A stretch of 5,582 nucleotides of DNA. It comes from Spirochaetaceae bacterium. GTDB lineage: Bacteria > Spirochaetota > Spirochaetia > Sphaerochaetales > Sphaerochaetaceae. The position numbers and the translations under genes were made by a program. The notes beneath the pieces are model-generated. The model ran no database searches. It saw only the letters and a program-made list of their open reading frames with translations, and was not told where the DNA came from. The stretch is taken from assembly GCA_016649775.1 (NCBI GenBank), contig JAENWY010000152.1, positions 1 to 5,582 on the forward strand, read 5' to 3'. Below, piece by piece: positions 1 through 5,504 of the stretch (position 1 is the stretch's first letter; each line of letters opens with the position of its first letter).

Positions 1-26
1 TTCTTATTCTAGTTCTTATTTTTGAA

Positions 27-54
27 TTGACAGAAAGCCCTAATGCTTTCTAAT
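27..54 (+). promoter_or_regulatory. Candidate plus-strand promoter with inverted repeat in the spacer
   Basis: TTGACA (27-32), a 16-nt spacer and TCTAAT (49-54) match the sigma-70/A consensus at 11 of 12 positions. A perfect inverted repeat, AGAAAGC (32-38) and GCTTTCT (45-51) with a 6-nt gap, fills the spacer and overlaps both boxes, as an operator would. No plus-strand gene follows within the window, so its function is unclear. The repeat could instead be a weak hairpin terminator of a convergent gene from the left. Chance matches are more frequent in AT-rich DNA. Confidence 0.35.
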
Positions 55-104
55 TTTCACTTCTTTACCAACAACTTAAAAGTAATCGTAAAAAAGTTAT
101 TTTA

Positions 105-122
105 TCTTCTCTTCTCTTCTCT
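105..122. repeat. Pentamer tandem repeat (TCTTC, 3.6 copies)
   Basis: Positions 105-122 are a perfect run of TCTTC on the plus strand (GAAGA on the minus strand). On the minus strand it sits between a consensus TTGACA (136-131) and TAAAAT (104-99), with a total spacing of 26 nt. Short tandem repeats of this kind can change copy number by slippage. Confidence 0.8.
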
Positions 123-176
123 AATATTTATGTCAAAAATCTCTAAATATTCAACTTTTACATTTCATATTTAACA

Positions 177-219
177 CTTGTGTCTAAGCTAAATAGTAAA
201 CTGTTTACCTAAGCACAAG
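177..219. repeat. Imperfect 43-bp inverted repeat (possible hairpin)
   Basis: The left arm (177-196, starting CTTGTG) and the right arm (201-219, ending CACAAG) pair over 19 positions with 16 matches, one bulged base and a 4-nt loop (TAAA). A smaller perfect palindrome, GTAAA-CTG-TTTAC (196-208), overlaps its centre. No T run directly follows on either strand, so it is not a standard intrinsic terminator. It is the only sizeable structure downstream of the HAD gene and may serve as a 3'-end stabiliser, an operator, or a terminator of unusual type. Confidence 0.55.
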
Positions 220-249
220 ATGGATAATACGGTAACATTGATTTTTTGT

Positions 250-1104
250 CTACCCTCTTTTTGATTTTTTGCCAACTTTTTTATTTTTATTTAGAATTAC
301 ATCTACAATTTCTGCAAAACCAAGGCCACCCTCACTAATTGAGACAAATTTTGGTTTAAAAACTAATTCATTTTCTTTTTTATAAATATTTGCTGGAGCA
401 AAACTTAGTGGAAAAGTTTCAAACATTACTTGATCATTTGGCGCATCACCACAATATATACTTATGTTTTTAATTTTTTTAATTTCTAACCCATATATTT
501 CTTTAATAAAGGCTAAAGTCCCTTCTTTTTTATCATAATCGCCAAACCAGGCATTAATATGAATTGAACTTACTGCAGTAGAAAAACCTTCTCCCTTACA
601 AATATCAACAATCTTTTTTACTATATTTTCACTTAAAATAGGCAATTCTGAGCCATGATCAAAAGCAATATCATAAATTCTAGAAAATTGGTCAGAGGAT
701 AATCTTGCCTCTGGGACTTCTTTGAATACTTTTTTGATTAAATCATCTTTTCTTTCTTGATAATTTGCCACATCAATACGAGGATTAATCCATTTTTTAT
801 ACTGCCCATTTTCTCTATAAAAGCCCAAGGCTCCACTTTCTGTAACAACTGCTTCAATAGGCCATTGTCTAAGGTATATATCTGCCCAACCAGCGCTACC
901 ACCTGTTACACATATTGTTTTAATACCAGCCTCATTCAATTTCCAAAGAGCCTCAAGAGATGACGTAATTAATTTCCCATTTAATGTTATTGTATCATCA
1001 ACATCACTAAACACGTACTTAATCTTACTTTCTAAATCATAGTCTTTATATGAGGAAAGCTTCTGCATTACTGCACAAGCTTCCTTTGAATTATCATTTT
1101 TCAT
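250..1104 (-). CDS. HAD-superfamily (IIB-type) phosphatase of unknown substrate
   Basis: Probable magnesium-dependent phosphohydrolase, 284 residues, soluble, no signal peptide. HAD motif I is FSDVDDTIT with nucleophile D34 and acid/base D36. Motif II is VTGG with T67, motif III is probably K193 in DYDKKEG, and motif IV is GD (219-220) followed by ND (223-224) in CGDAPNDQVMF. The insert between motifs II and III (about 90-190) fits the C2 cap of the IIB subfamily, which often acts on sugar phosphates. WPIEAVVTESGA (81-92) and SSIHINAWFGDYDK (179-192) recall a conserved group of uncharacterised bacterial HAD proteins; that is my recollection, not a search. The last 13 residues are unusually basic (seven K/R). 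The start ATG at 1104 has an in-frame TAA directly before it, and the only purine-rich site (AGGA) is 14 nt away; Met13 at 1068 is an alternative. Last gene of the operon, directly behind the pgsA-like gene. Confidence 0.9.
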   Translation of the reverse strand: MKNDNSKEACAVMQKLSSYKDYDLESKIKYVFSDVDDTITLNGKLITSSLEALWKLNEAGIKTICVTGGSAGWADIYLRQWPIEAVVTESGALGFYRENGQYKKWINPRIDVANYQERKDDLIKKVFKEVPEARLSSDQFSRIYDIAFDHGSELPILSENIVKKIVDICKGEGFSTAVSSIHINAWFGDYDKKEGTLAFIKEIYGLEIKKIKNISIYCGDAPNDQVMFETFPLSFAPANIYKKENELVFKPKFVSISEGGLGFAEIVDVILNKNKKVGKKSKRG

Positions 1105-1120
1105 TTAATTTAATCAATTC

Positions 1121-1717
1121 CTATCTACTAATTTTATTTAAAGCACCAGTATCTCTAATGCCTTTAATATAAGTTAAAAAAGATGCTACAGATGCTACTG
1201 CTGCTAAATAGAATATAACAGTTAATATAGTTCCACATGTTGTAATCCACGGAGCTGAAGGCATAACTCTATCTAAAGCTAAATAAATCACTCCTAATAC
1301 AGCTGAAACAGCATATAAAACAGCCTTGCTTTTTCCCCAAATATTAGCAGGAAGTGCTTTTCCTTCTTTCATCATTAACATTCTTATAAATGATTGTGCA
1401 AATTCTCTCCACATTATGATGATAAAGGCTATTACGGGCATAATACCGACAGTCATTAAACATACAAAATAAGTTAAACGACTAAAGGTATCAGCAAAAG
1501 GATCCATTACTTTTCCTAAATCAGTAACCATATTTCTACTACGAGCTATGATTCCATCTAAAAGATCCGTCAACTCAATACAGATAAATAATATTATTAC
1601 TAATACTGTCGAAAATGTAAAATACCTTTCTCCAAACCAATTAGGTAGATTGAAAGATATAAAAAATAAAGGTGTCATACACAACCTTGCGAAAGTCAAT
1701 TTATTAGGTAAATTCAC
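1121..1717 (-). CDS. pgsA: CDP-alcohol phosphatidyltransferase, probable phosphatidylglycerophosphate synthase
   Basis: Integral membrane enzyme. The PgsA reaction joins CDP-diacylglycerol and glycerol-3-phosphate to phosphatidylglycerophosphate, the first committed step to phosphatidylglycerol. From the GTG at 1717 the protein has 198 residues and begins MNLPNKLTFARL, the typical N-terminus of PgsA proteins. An upstream ATG at 1789 would add 24 residues inside the preceding gene and is less likely. The family signature D-x2-D-G-x2-A-R-x8-G-x3-D-x3-D is perfect (D51, D54, G55, A58, R59, G68, D72, D76). Hydrophobic segments lie at roughly 12-25, 34-50, 82-102, 132-148 and 158-182. The WREF...IWGKSKA stretch (103-131) corresponds to the region ending in GK-x-K in PgsA. 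The family also includes cardiolipin-, phosphatidylserine- and inositol-type synthases; the N-terminus and GKSK motif favour PgsA, but substrate is inferred. It lies between the carboxypeptidase (13-nt gap) and the HAD gene (16-nt gap). Confidence 0.88.
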   Translation of the reverse strand: MNLPNKLTFARLCMTPLFFISFNLPNWFGERYFTFSTVLVIILFICIELTDLLDGIIARSRNMVTDLGKVMDPFADTFSRLTYFVCLMTVGIMPVIAFIIIMWREFAQSFIRMLMMKEGKALPANIWGKSKAVLYAVSAVLGVIYLALDRVMPSAPWITTCGTILTVIFYLAAVASVASFLTYIKGIRDTGALNKISR

Positions 1718-1724
1718 AAATAAG

Positions 1725-1730
1725 CTCCTT
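1725..1730 (-). promoter_or_regulatory. Ribosome binding site that sets the pgsA-like start at GTG 1717
   Basis: AAGGAG begins immediately after the TAA stop of the carboxypeptidase gene and lies 7 nt before GTG at 1717-1715. This supports a GTG start rather than the ATG at 1789, which sits inside the carboxypeptidase gene. The closeness of stop and ribosome site suggests translational coupling. Confidence 0.85.
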
Positions 1731-3257
1731 TTAATTAGTAAGTGTAAATAACTTCTTATTAAGGTACTCTGTGAAGTAATTCCCGTCAAGAGCCTTTTTA
1801 GTTATCCGTTTGATTAGTATTTCAGGGGTATATAAGCCACCTTTAGAGTGAATATTTTTATTTAAATATTCACTAATGGGAAGCAGGCCTTTTTCCTCAA
1901 AAGACTTTTCAAATAAAACAATTCCACCAAAATCTTCAATCATTTGATTATATATTTGAGCTGAATATAGATTACCGAGAGCATAAGTTGGGAAATAACC
2001 AAATAAACCACTCGACCAGTGAACATCTTGAAGACAACCTTCAGCAATTCTATCAACTTTTAGATTGAACATTTTATAGAATAACTTATTCCATTCATCT
2101 GGTAAGTCATCAACGCTTAGAGTCCCTTCTATAAGTTTTTTTTCTAAAATATATCGCAAAATTATATGTAGATTATAGGTAACTTCATCAGCATTAGTTC
2201 TTATAAAAGAAGGCTTTACAATATTAATAGCTTCTACAAATTCTTTTTTTGAAATATTTGCTAAATTTTCAGGAAAAGTTTCTTGTAATCTCTCATAATA
2301 CTTATTCCAGAACATTGGTGAACGCAATAAAATATTTTCATAAAATCTACTTTGACTTTCATGGAATCCCATACTCACACCTTCTCCAAGGCTTGTTCCT
2401 TTGATTTCTCCACTAGAAGCACCCATTTCATAAAGAGCATGACCGCCTTCATGTATAGTAGAGCTTAAAGGATCTATTAAACTTGGATCTGAATAACGAG
2501 TTGTTATTCTAATATCATCTGAACCTAATGTAGAGGTAAATGGATGAATAGCAAGAGAAAGAGTTCCTCTATCCATATCAAAACCCATATCTTTTAAAAT
2601 ACCAAGAGCAAATTTTTCTTGTTTTTTCTTATCATAATTTTTATATAAGAAATCATCTTTTATAGATTTTGTAGAATATTTTTTTACCATTTCTACAAGT
2701 TTTGGTTCTAGCTCTCCAAACATTTTATCTAATTTAGCAGAAGTCATTCCTTCTTCATAAGAATCTAGTAAAGCATCATAAAGACCCTGTCCTTCTTCTT
2801 TAATAAAATTAGCTTCTTCTCTTTCAAGAGCAACAACTTTTTTTAATAATGGAGCAAAAAGTGGAAAATTTTCAGTTTGTCTTGCCTGAACCCATTTATC
2901 ATAAGCAAGAGAAAGAGCTTTTTCCTTTCTTCCTATGAATTCGTTAGGAATTTTACTATTCCGTAAATAAACTTTATAACGATTTTTTATTAAAGCTTTT
3001 TCAAAATCACTTTCTCCAAAGCCTTCTTTTTTTGATTCACTAACACCAAGTTCTTTTAATATACTTAGCATATTTTTATCAGTTTCAAGACTATGAACTT
3101 TTTGAGCAATCAAAGCTAGTTGAATGGCTCTCTCTTCTCCCGAAGATTTTGATCCTGCTGTTTCTAAATCAAATTCTAAAACTGCACTTATATGCTTATA
3201 AATTACTATTTCTTTATCTTTATCTACTAATTTATTAAAAATTTCTTTATTTAACAT
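1731..3257 (-). CDS. M32-family (Taq-type) metallocarboxypeptidase
   Basis: Zinc-dependent exopeptidase that removes single residues from peptide C-termini. It is expected to be cytosolic, as no signal peptide or membrane segment is visible. Its 508 residues match the usual size of about 500. All family motifs are present in order: DIRITTRY (248-255), the zinc motif H269-E270-G-G-H273 followed by ALYEMG, HESQSR (299-304) with the third zinc ligand E300, IRTNADEVTYNLH (352-364), DVHWS (411-415) and GYFPTYALGN (420-429). No key residue is missing, so it should be active. ATG at 3257 is preceded by AGGGAG (3273-3268) with a somewhat long 10-nt gap. It is the first gene of a three-gene run; the next start lies 13 nt past its stop. 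The closest characterised relatives are Thermus Taq carboxypeptidase and Bacillus YpwA. The substrate is not predictable from sequence; peptide turnover is the usual inference. Confidence 0.96.
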   Translation of the reverse strand: MLNKEIFNKLVDKDKEIVIYKHISAVLEFDLETAGSKSSGEERAIQLALIAQKVHSLETDKNMLSILKELGVSESKKEGFGESDFEKALIKNRYKVYLRNSKIPNEFIGRKEKALSLAYDKWVQARQTENFPLFAPLLKKVVALEREEANFIKEEGQGLYDALLDSYEEGMTSAKLDKMFGELEPKLVEMVKKYSTKSIKDDFLYKNYDKKKQEKFALGILKDMGFDMDRGTLSLAIHPFTSTLGSDDIRITTRYSDPSLIDPLSSTIHEGGHALYEMGASSGEIKGTSLGEGVSMGFHESQSRFYENILLRSPMFWNKYYERLQETFPENLANISKKEFVEAINIVKPSFIRTNADEVTYNLHIILRYILEKKLIEGTLSVDDLPDEWNKLFYKMFNLKVDRIAEGCLQDVHWSSGLFGYFPTYALGNLYSAQIYNQMIEDFGGIVLFEKSFEEKGLLPISEYLNKNIHSKGGLYTPEILIKRITKKALDGNYFTEYLNKKLFTLTN

Positions 3258-3309
3258 CGTTTAACTACTCCCTAAAAAATATAAAACCGAGTTTTTACAT
3301 TCAATATCC

Positions 3310-3338
3310 ATTATAACTAAATTGTCATAAAAAAGAAA
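3310..3338 (-). promoter_or_regulatory. Candidate promoter of the carboxypeptidase-pgsA-HAD operon
   Basis: A perfect TATAAT -10 box lies at 3315-3310 on the minus strand, which would start transcription near 3303 and leave a leader of about 45 nt. With a 17-nt spacer the -35 position (3338-3333, TTTCTT) falls inside the thrS terminator's T tract and is far from consensus. The -10 is strong and well placed after the terminator; the -35 is not supported. No operator was recognised. Confidence 0.5.
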
Positions 3339-3369
3339 GCAAGGCACTATATATACAATATAGTGCCTT
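3329..3369 (-). terminator. Intrinsic terminator of thrS
   Basis: A perfect 12-bp stem (AAGGCACTATAT, 3369-3358, with ATATAGTGCCTT, 3352-3341) encloses a 5-nt loop. It begins 18 nt after the thrS stop. On the minus strand it is followed by GC and then TTTCTTTTTT (3338-3329), a U-rich tract broken by one C. It separates thrS from the carboxypeptidase operon. Confidence 0.88.
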
Positions 3370-3387
3370 AAAAATTATTATATTAAA

Positions 3388-5139
3388 CTATAGTTCTATT
3401 TGATGAGAATTAACTATACTATGTAATTTCTTAACAAATGCATCATAATCTCCCCATTGCTGTTGTTTACCAGTTCTTAGTCTAACAGAGAATTCTCCAC
3501 TCTCCATTTCCTTCTCACCGACAACTAACATATAAGGAACTTTATCTTTCTGAGCATTCTTAATTTTAACCTTCATATGGTCACTACTTACATCTGCTGA
3601 AACTCTAAAGTCTTCCATTCTAAGTTTATCTTCTAATTCTTTACAATAATCAAAACAGTTATCACCTACAGGAATAATTTTAACCTGTTCTGGGGCAAGC
3701 CAAGCAGGAAAGGCTCCTGCATAATGTTCTAATAAAACACCGAAGAATCTTTCAATTGAGCCTAAAAGAGCTCTATGAATCATATAAGGACGTTTTTCTA
3801 GTCCATCTCTATCTGTAAAGGTCATATTAAATCTTTCGGGAAGATTAAAGTCAAACTGAACAGTGGATAATTGCCATTGTCTTCCAATAGCGTCCTTTAT
3901 CTTAAGGTCAATTTTTGGACCATAAAAAGCACCACCCCCCTCATCAACATCATAATCAAGTCCTTCAGCTTCAATAGCTTTCCGAAGAGCTTCAGTTGCA
4001 GCATCCCATTTTGCAAGTTCACCAACAGCTTTTTCAGGTCTTGTTGAAAGATAAGCTTTAATCTCTTGGAAACCAAAACTATGTAACATTTTAAGAGAAA
4101 ACTTTAATACTTTTAAAATTTCTTCATCCATTTGTTCAGGGGTTACAAAAAGATGTGCATCATCTTGAGTAAATCCTCGTACTCTTAATAAACCATGTAA
4201 AGCACCAGCTTTTTCATATCGATAAACAGTACCTAATTCAGCCCATCTGAAAGGCAACTCCTTATAAGAGTGTTTTGAATTATTATATATCATAATATGA
4301 AATGGACAGTTCATGGGTTTAGCATAGTAATCTGCTTTATCCATTACCATTGGAGGATACATACCATCATGATAAAAATCTAAGTGTCCACTAGTTTCCC
4401 ATAACCAAGATTTACCAACATGAGGAGTGTAAACCATCTCATAACCATTTTTGTAATGCTCAGATCTCCAAAAATCTTCAATAACTTGTCTAATTCTAGC
4501 ACCTTTTGGATGCCAATATACTAGACCAGGACCAGCTTCTTCATGCATTGAGAATAAATCTAACTCTTTACCAAGTCTTCTATGATCTCTTTTTTCAATA
4601 TCAGCTAGTTTTTCTATGTATAATCTTAAATCTTTCTTATTTTCCCAAGCTGTTGCATATATACGAGTTAACATTGGATTAGTTTCTTTTCCTCTCCAGT
4701 AAGCTCCTGCAATACTCATTAATTTGAATGAATCAGTTCTTAATTGTTTAGTTGATTCTACATGAGGACCTCTACAAAGATCTGTAAAAATACCCTGACT
4801 GTAAAGAGTTACAGTTTCATCTTCAGGAATAGAATCTAATAATTCTAATTTATATTTCTGATCTTTGAACTTTTCTCTAGCTTCTTCTCTACTTACTTCA
4901 GTTCTAACGAAAGTCCTATCACTTTTGATAATTTCCTTCATTTTTTCAGTAACTGTTTCTAAATCCTCTGCTACCAATTGTCTTGGTAATTCAAAATCAT
5001 AGTAAAAACCGTTATCAATTGCAGGTCCAATTGCTATTTGAGCTGTTGGAAACATCTCTAATACAGCTTCAGCCATTACGTGAGCCATAGAGTGGCGCAT
5101 AAGTTTCAATTTTTCATCTGCGCTTAATTTCTCTGCCAT
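3388..5139 (-). CDS. thrS: Threonyl-tRNA synthetase, form lacking the TGS domain
   Basis: Class II synthetase that charges tRNA-Thr with threonine in the cytosol (ATP + Thr + tRNA to Thr-tRNA + AMP + PPi). It has 583 residues, against about 640 for the E. coli-type enzyme. The difference is the missing N-terminal TGS (N1) domain: the protein begins directly with the editing domain. The editing site is intact, with H16-x3-H20 and the D120/C122/H126 motif (TDLCRGPH). The catalytic core (about 185-480) has the zinc ligands C278 (MNCPFH), H329 (DDAHLF) and H455 (YMIHRALLG). Motif 2 is RYEKAGALHGLLRVRGFTQ, and the motif 3 arginine R464 is in GSIERF. The anticodon-binding domain fills about 484-583. 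ATG follows AGGAGG by 5 nt. The gene is controlled by the T-box leader upstream and closed by its own terminator, so it forms a single-gene unit unless read-through occurs at either end. The identification is secure. Confidence 0.98.
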   Translation of the reverse strand: MAEKLSADEKLKLMRHSMAHVMAEAVLEMFPTAQIAIGPAIDNGFYYDFELPRQLVAEDLETVTEKMKEIIKSDRTFVRTEVSREEAREKFKDQKYKLELLDSIPEDETVTLYSQGIFTDLCRGPHVESTKQLRTDSFKLMSIAGAYWRGKETNPMLTRIYATAWENKKDLRLYIEKLADIEKRDHRRLGKELDLFSMHEEAGPGLVYWHPKGARIRQVIEDFWRSEHYKNGYEMVYTPHVGKSWLWETSGHLDFYHDGMYPPMVMDKADYYAKPMNCPFHIMIYNNSKHSYKELPFRWAELGTVYRYEKAGALHGLLRVRGFTQDDAHLFVTPEQMDEEILKVLKFSLKMLHSFGFQEIKAYLSTRPEKAVGELAKWDAATEALRKAIEAEGLDYDVDEGGGAFYGPKIDLKIKDAIGRQWQLSTVQFDFNLPERFNMTFTDRDGLEKRPYMIHRALLGSIERFFGVLLEHYAGAFPAWLAPEQVKIIPVGDNCFDYCKELEDKLRMEDFRVSADVSSDHMKVKIKNAQKDKVPYMLVVGEKEMESGEFSVRLRTGKQQQWGDYDAFVKKLHSIVNSHQIEL

Positions 5140-5144
5140 ATAAT

Positions 5145-5150
5145 CCTCCT
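5145..5150 (-). promoter_or_regulatory. Ribosome binding site of thrS
   Basis: A perfect AGGAGG lies 5 nt upstream of the ATG at 5139-5137 and fixes that start. Its first three bases also belong to a small hairpin, CCTAA-TGG-TTAGG (5160-5148), which could partly hide the site. Confidence 0.9.
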
Positions 5151-5170
5151 AACCATTAGGTATAAAATAC

Positions 5171-5239
5171 AAAAACTCTTATATCATCGACTTCGTAGTT
5201 GATGAATAACACCACTACAAGGACGAAAATATAAGAGTT
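5171..5239 (-). terminator. Intrinsic terminator of the T-box leader (competes with the antiterminator)
   Basis: AACTCTTATAT (5239-5229) pairs perfectly with ATATAAGAGTT (5184-5174), and a run of five T (5175-5171) follows. The helix can continue: CTTGTAGT (5221-5214) pairs with ACTAC-(G)-AAG (5199-5191), with a short partly paired internal region between. This captures the CTTG that is needed for the antiterminator, so the two folds exclude each other, as expected in a T-box. A smaller local hairpin (5204-5185, one mismatch) is an alternative for the inner part. In the absence of uncharged tRNA-Thr this structure should stop transcription before thrS. Confidence 0.88.
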
Positions 5240-5447
5240 CCGCGGTTCCACCTTGCTTCCTTCTCTAAAAGAGAAGACGCTTAATTAATCCCTTTTACGC
5301 AGGAAGTACGACGCAGCTAATAAAAGAATATCTTTTTTCACTTTGCAGCTCGAAAGGGGTTTTCATTAAATGGTTAATAGAAGTTTTCCAGCCTAGAACT
5401 TCCTCTCTCAAAATACCTATATTTAATTACTCGTCTTTGTCATTGCC
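5174..5447 (-). promoter_or_regulatory. T-box riboswitch (threonine) in the thrS leader
   Basis: This leader RNA senses uncharged tRNA-Thr and controls thrS by transcription antitermination. The diagnostic T-box AAGGTGGAACCGCGG is present at 5254-5240. Stem I is recognisable throughout. AAAG (5438-5435) pairs with CTTT (5356-5353) below the specifier loop, which has AGTA (5431-5428) on its 5' side. ATTAAAT (5427-5421) pairs with ATTTAAT (5371-5365) above it. The AG-bulge motif GAGAGA is at 5409-5404, and a perfect GAAGTT/AACTTC stem (5402-5397 with 5385-5380) closes a loop containing GGCTGGAA. The specifier is read as ACC (Thr) at 5360-5358. The TGGA bulge in the T-box would pair with a tRNA ending UCCA, meaning discriminator U. 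Stem III is a 7-bp hairpin at 5276-5260. CCTT (5222-5219) pairs with AAGG (5254-5251) to form the antiterminator. Confidence 0.95.
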
Positions 5448-5459
5448 TTTTATTGATTT

Positions 5460-5488
5460 AGAATGCACCTTTTATTAATAATCGTCAA
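5460..5488 (-). promoter_or_regulatory. Candidate thrS promoter (weak)
   Basis: On the minus strand, TTGACG at 5488-5483 matches five of six bases of a sigma-A -35 box. With a 17-nt spacer the -10 would be CATTCT (5465-5460), which matches only three of six. The location is right, since transcription would begin about 10 nt before Stem I of the T-box, but the -10 is poor. The true start could use another element or read-through from the gene upstream. Two near-identical 12-bp direct repeats (5468-5479 and 5446-5457) flank the proposed -10. Confidence 0.3.
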
Positions 5489-5504
5489 TAAGAAGTACTC
5501 GTTT

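Larger units (their letters stand above)
1..249. other. Intergenic region downstream of the HAD gene, no supported gene
   Basis: No frame on either strand carries a convincing protein with a ribosome site. The longest complete plus-strand ATG frame noted is only 14 codons (130-174) and has no ribosome site. No classical hairpin-plus-T terminator for the minus-strand operon was found. The stretch does hold a pentamer tandem repeat, a large imperfect inverted repeat and promoter-like sequences, listed separately. An open plus-strand frame from the left edge to TAA at 51-53 (16 codons, hydrophobic then FELTESPNAF) might be the tail of a convergent gene but is too short to call. Confidence 0.6.

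Noticed and set aside
32..51. Perfect 7-bp inverted repeat as an intrinsic terminator for the minus-strand operon.
   Set aside because: On the minus strand no T run follows it, and it lies about 200 nt past the last stop; an operator or plus-strand role fits at least as well.
3..53. Plus-strand open frame from the left edge ending at TAA, possible tail of a convergent gene.
   Set aside because: Only 16 sense codons; an open stretch of this length can occur by chance, and it overlaps a promoter-like sequence.
130..174. Plus-strand 14-codon frame starting MSKISKYS in the intergenic region.
   Set aside because: No ribosome binding site upstream, very short, and no sign of conservation available.
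757..963. Plus-strand open frame of 68 codons inside the HAD phosphatase gene.
   Set aside because: Antisense to a well-supported gene with all HAD motifs; no ribosome site and a composition that reflects the opposite strand.
1548..1751. Plus-strand open frame of 67 codons opposite the start of the pgsA-like gene.
   Set aside because: Shadow of the pgsA-like gene and of the carboxypeptidase end; no recognisable domain or ribosome site.
3276..3296. AAAAC-TCG-GTTTT hairpin followed by a T-rich stretch in the carboxypeptidase leader, as a possible attenuator.
   Set aside because: The stem is only 5 bp and nearly all A-T, too weak to stop transcription, and no alternative fold was found.
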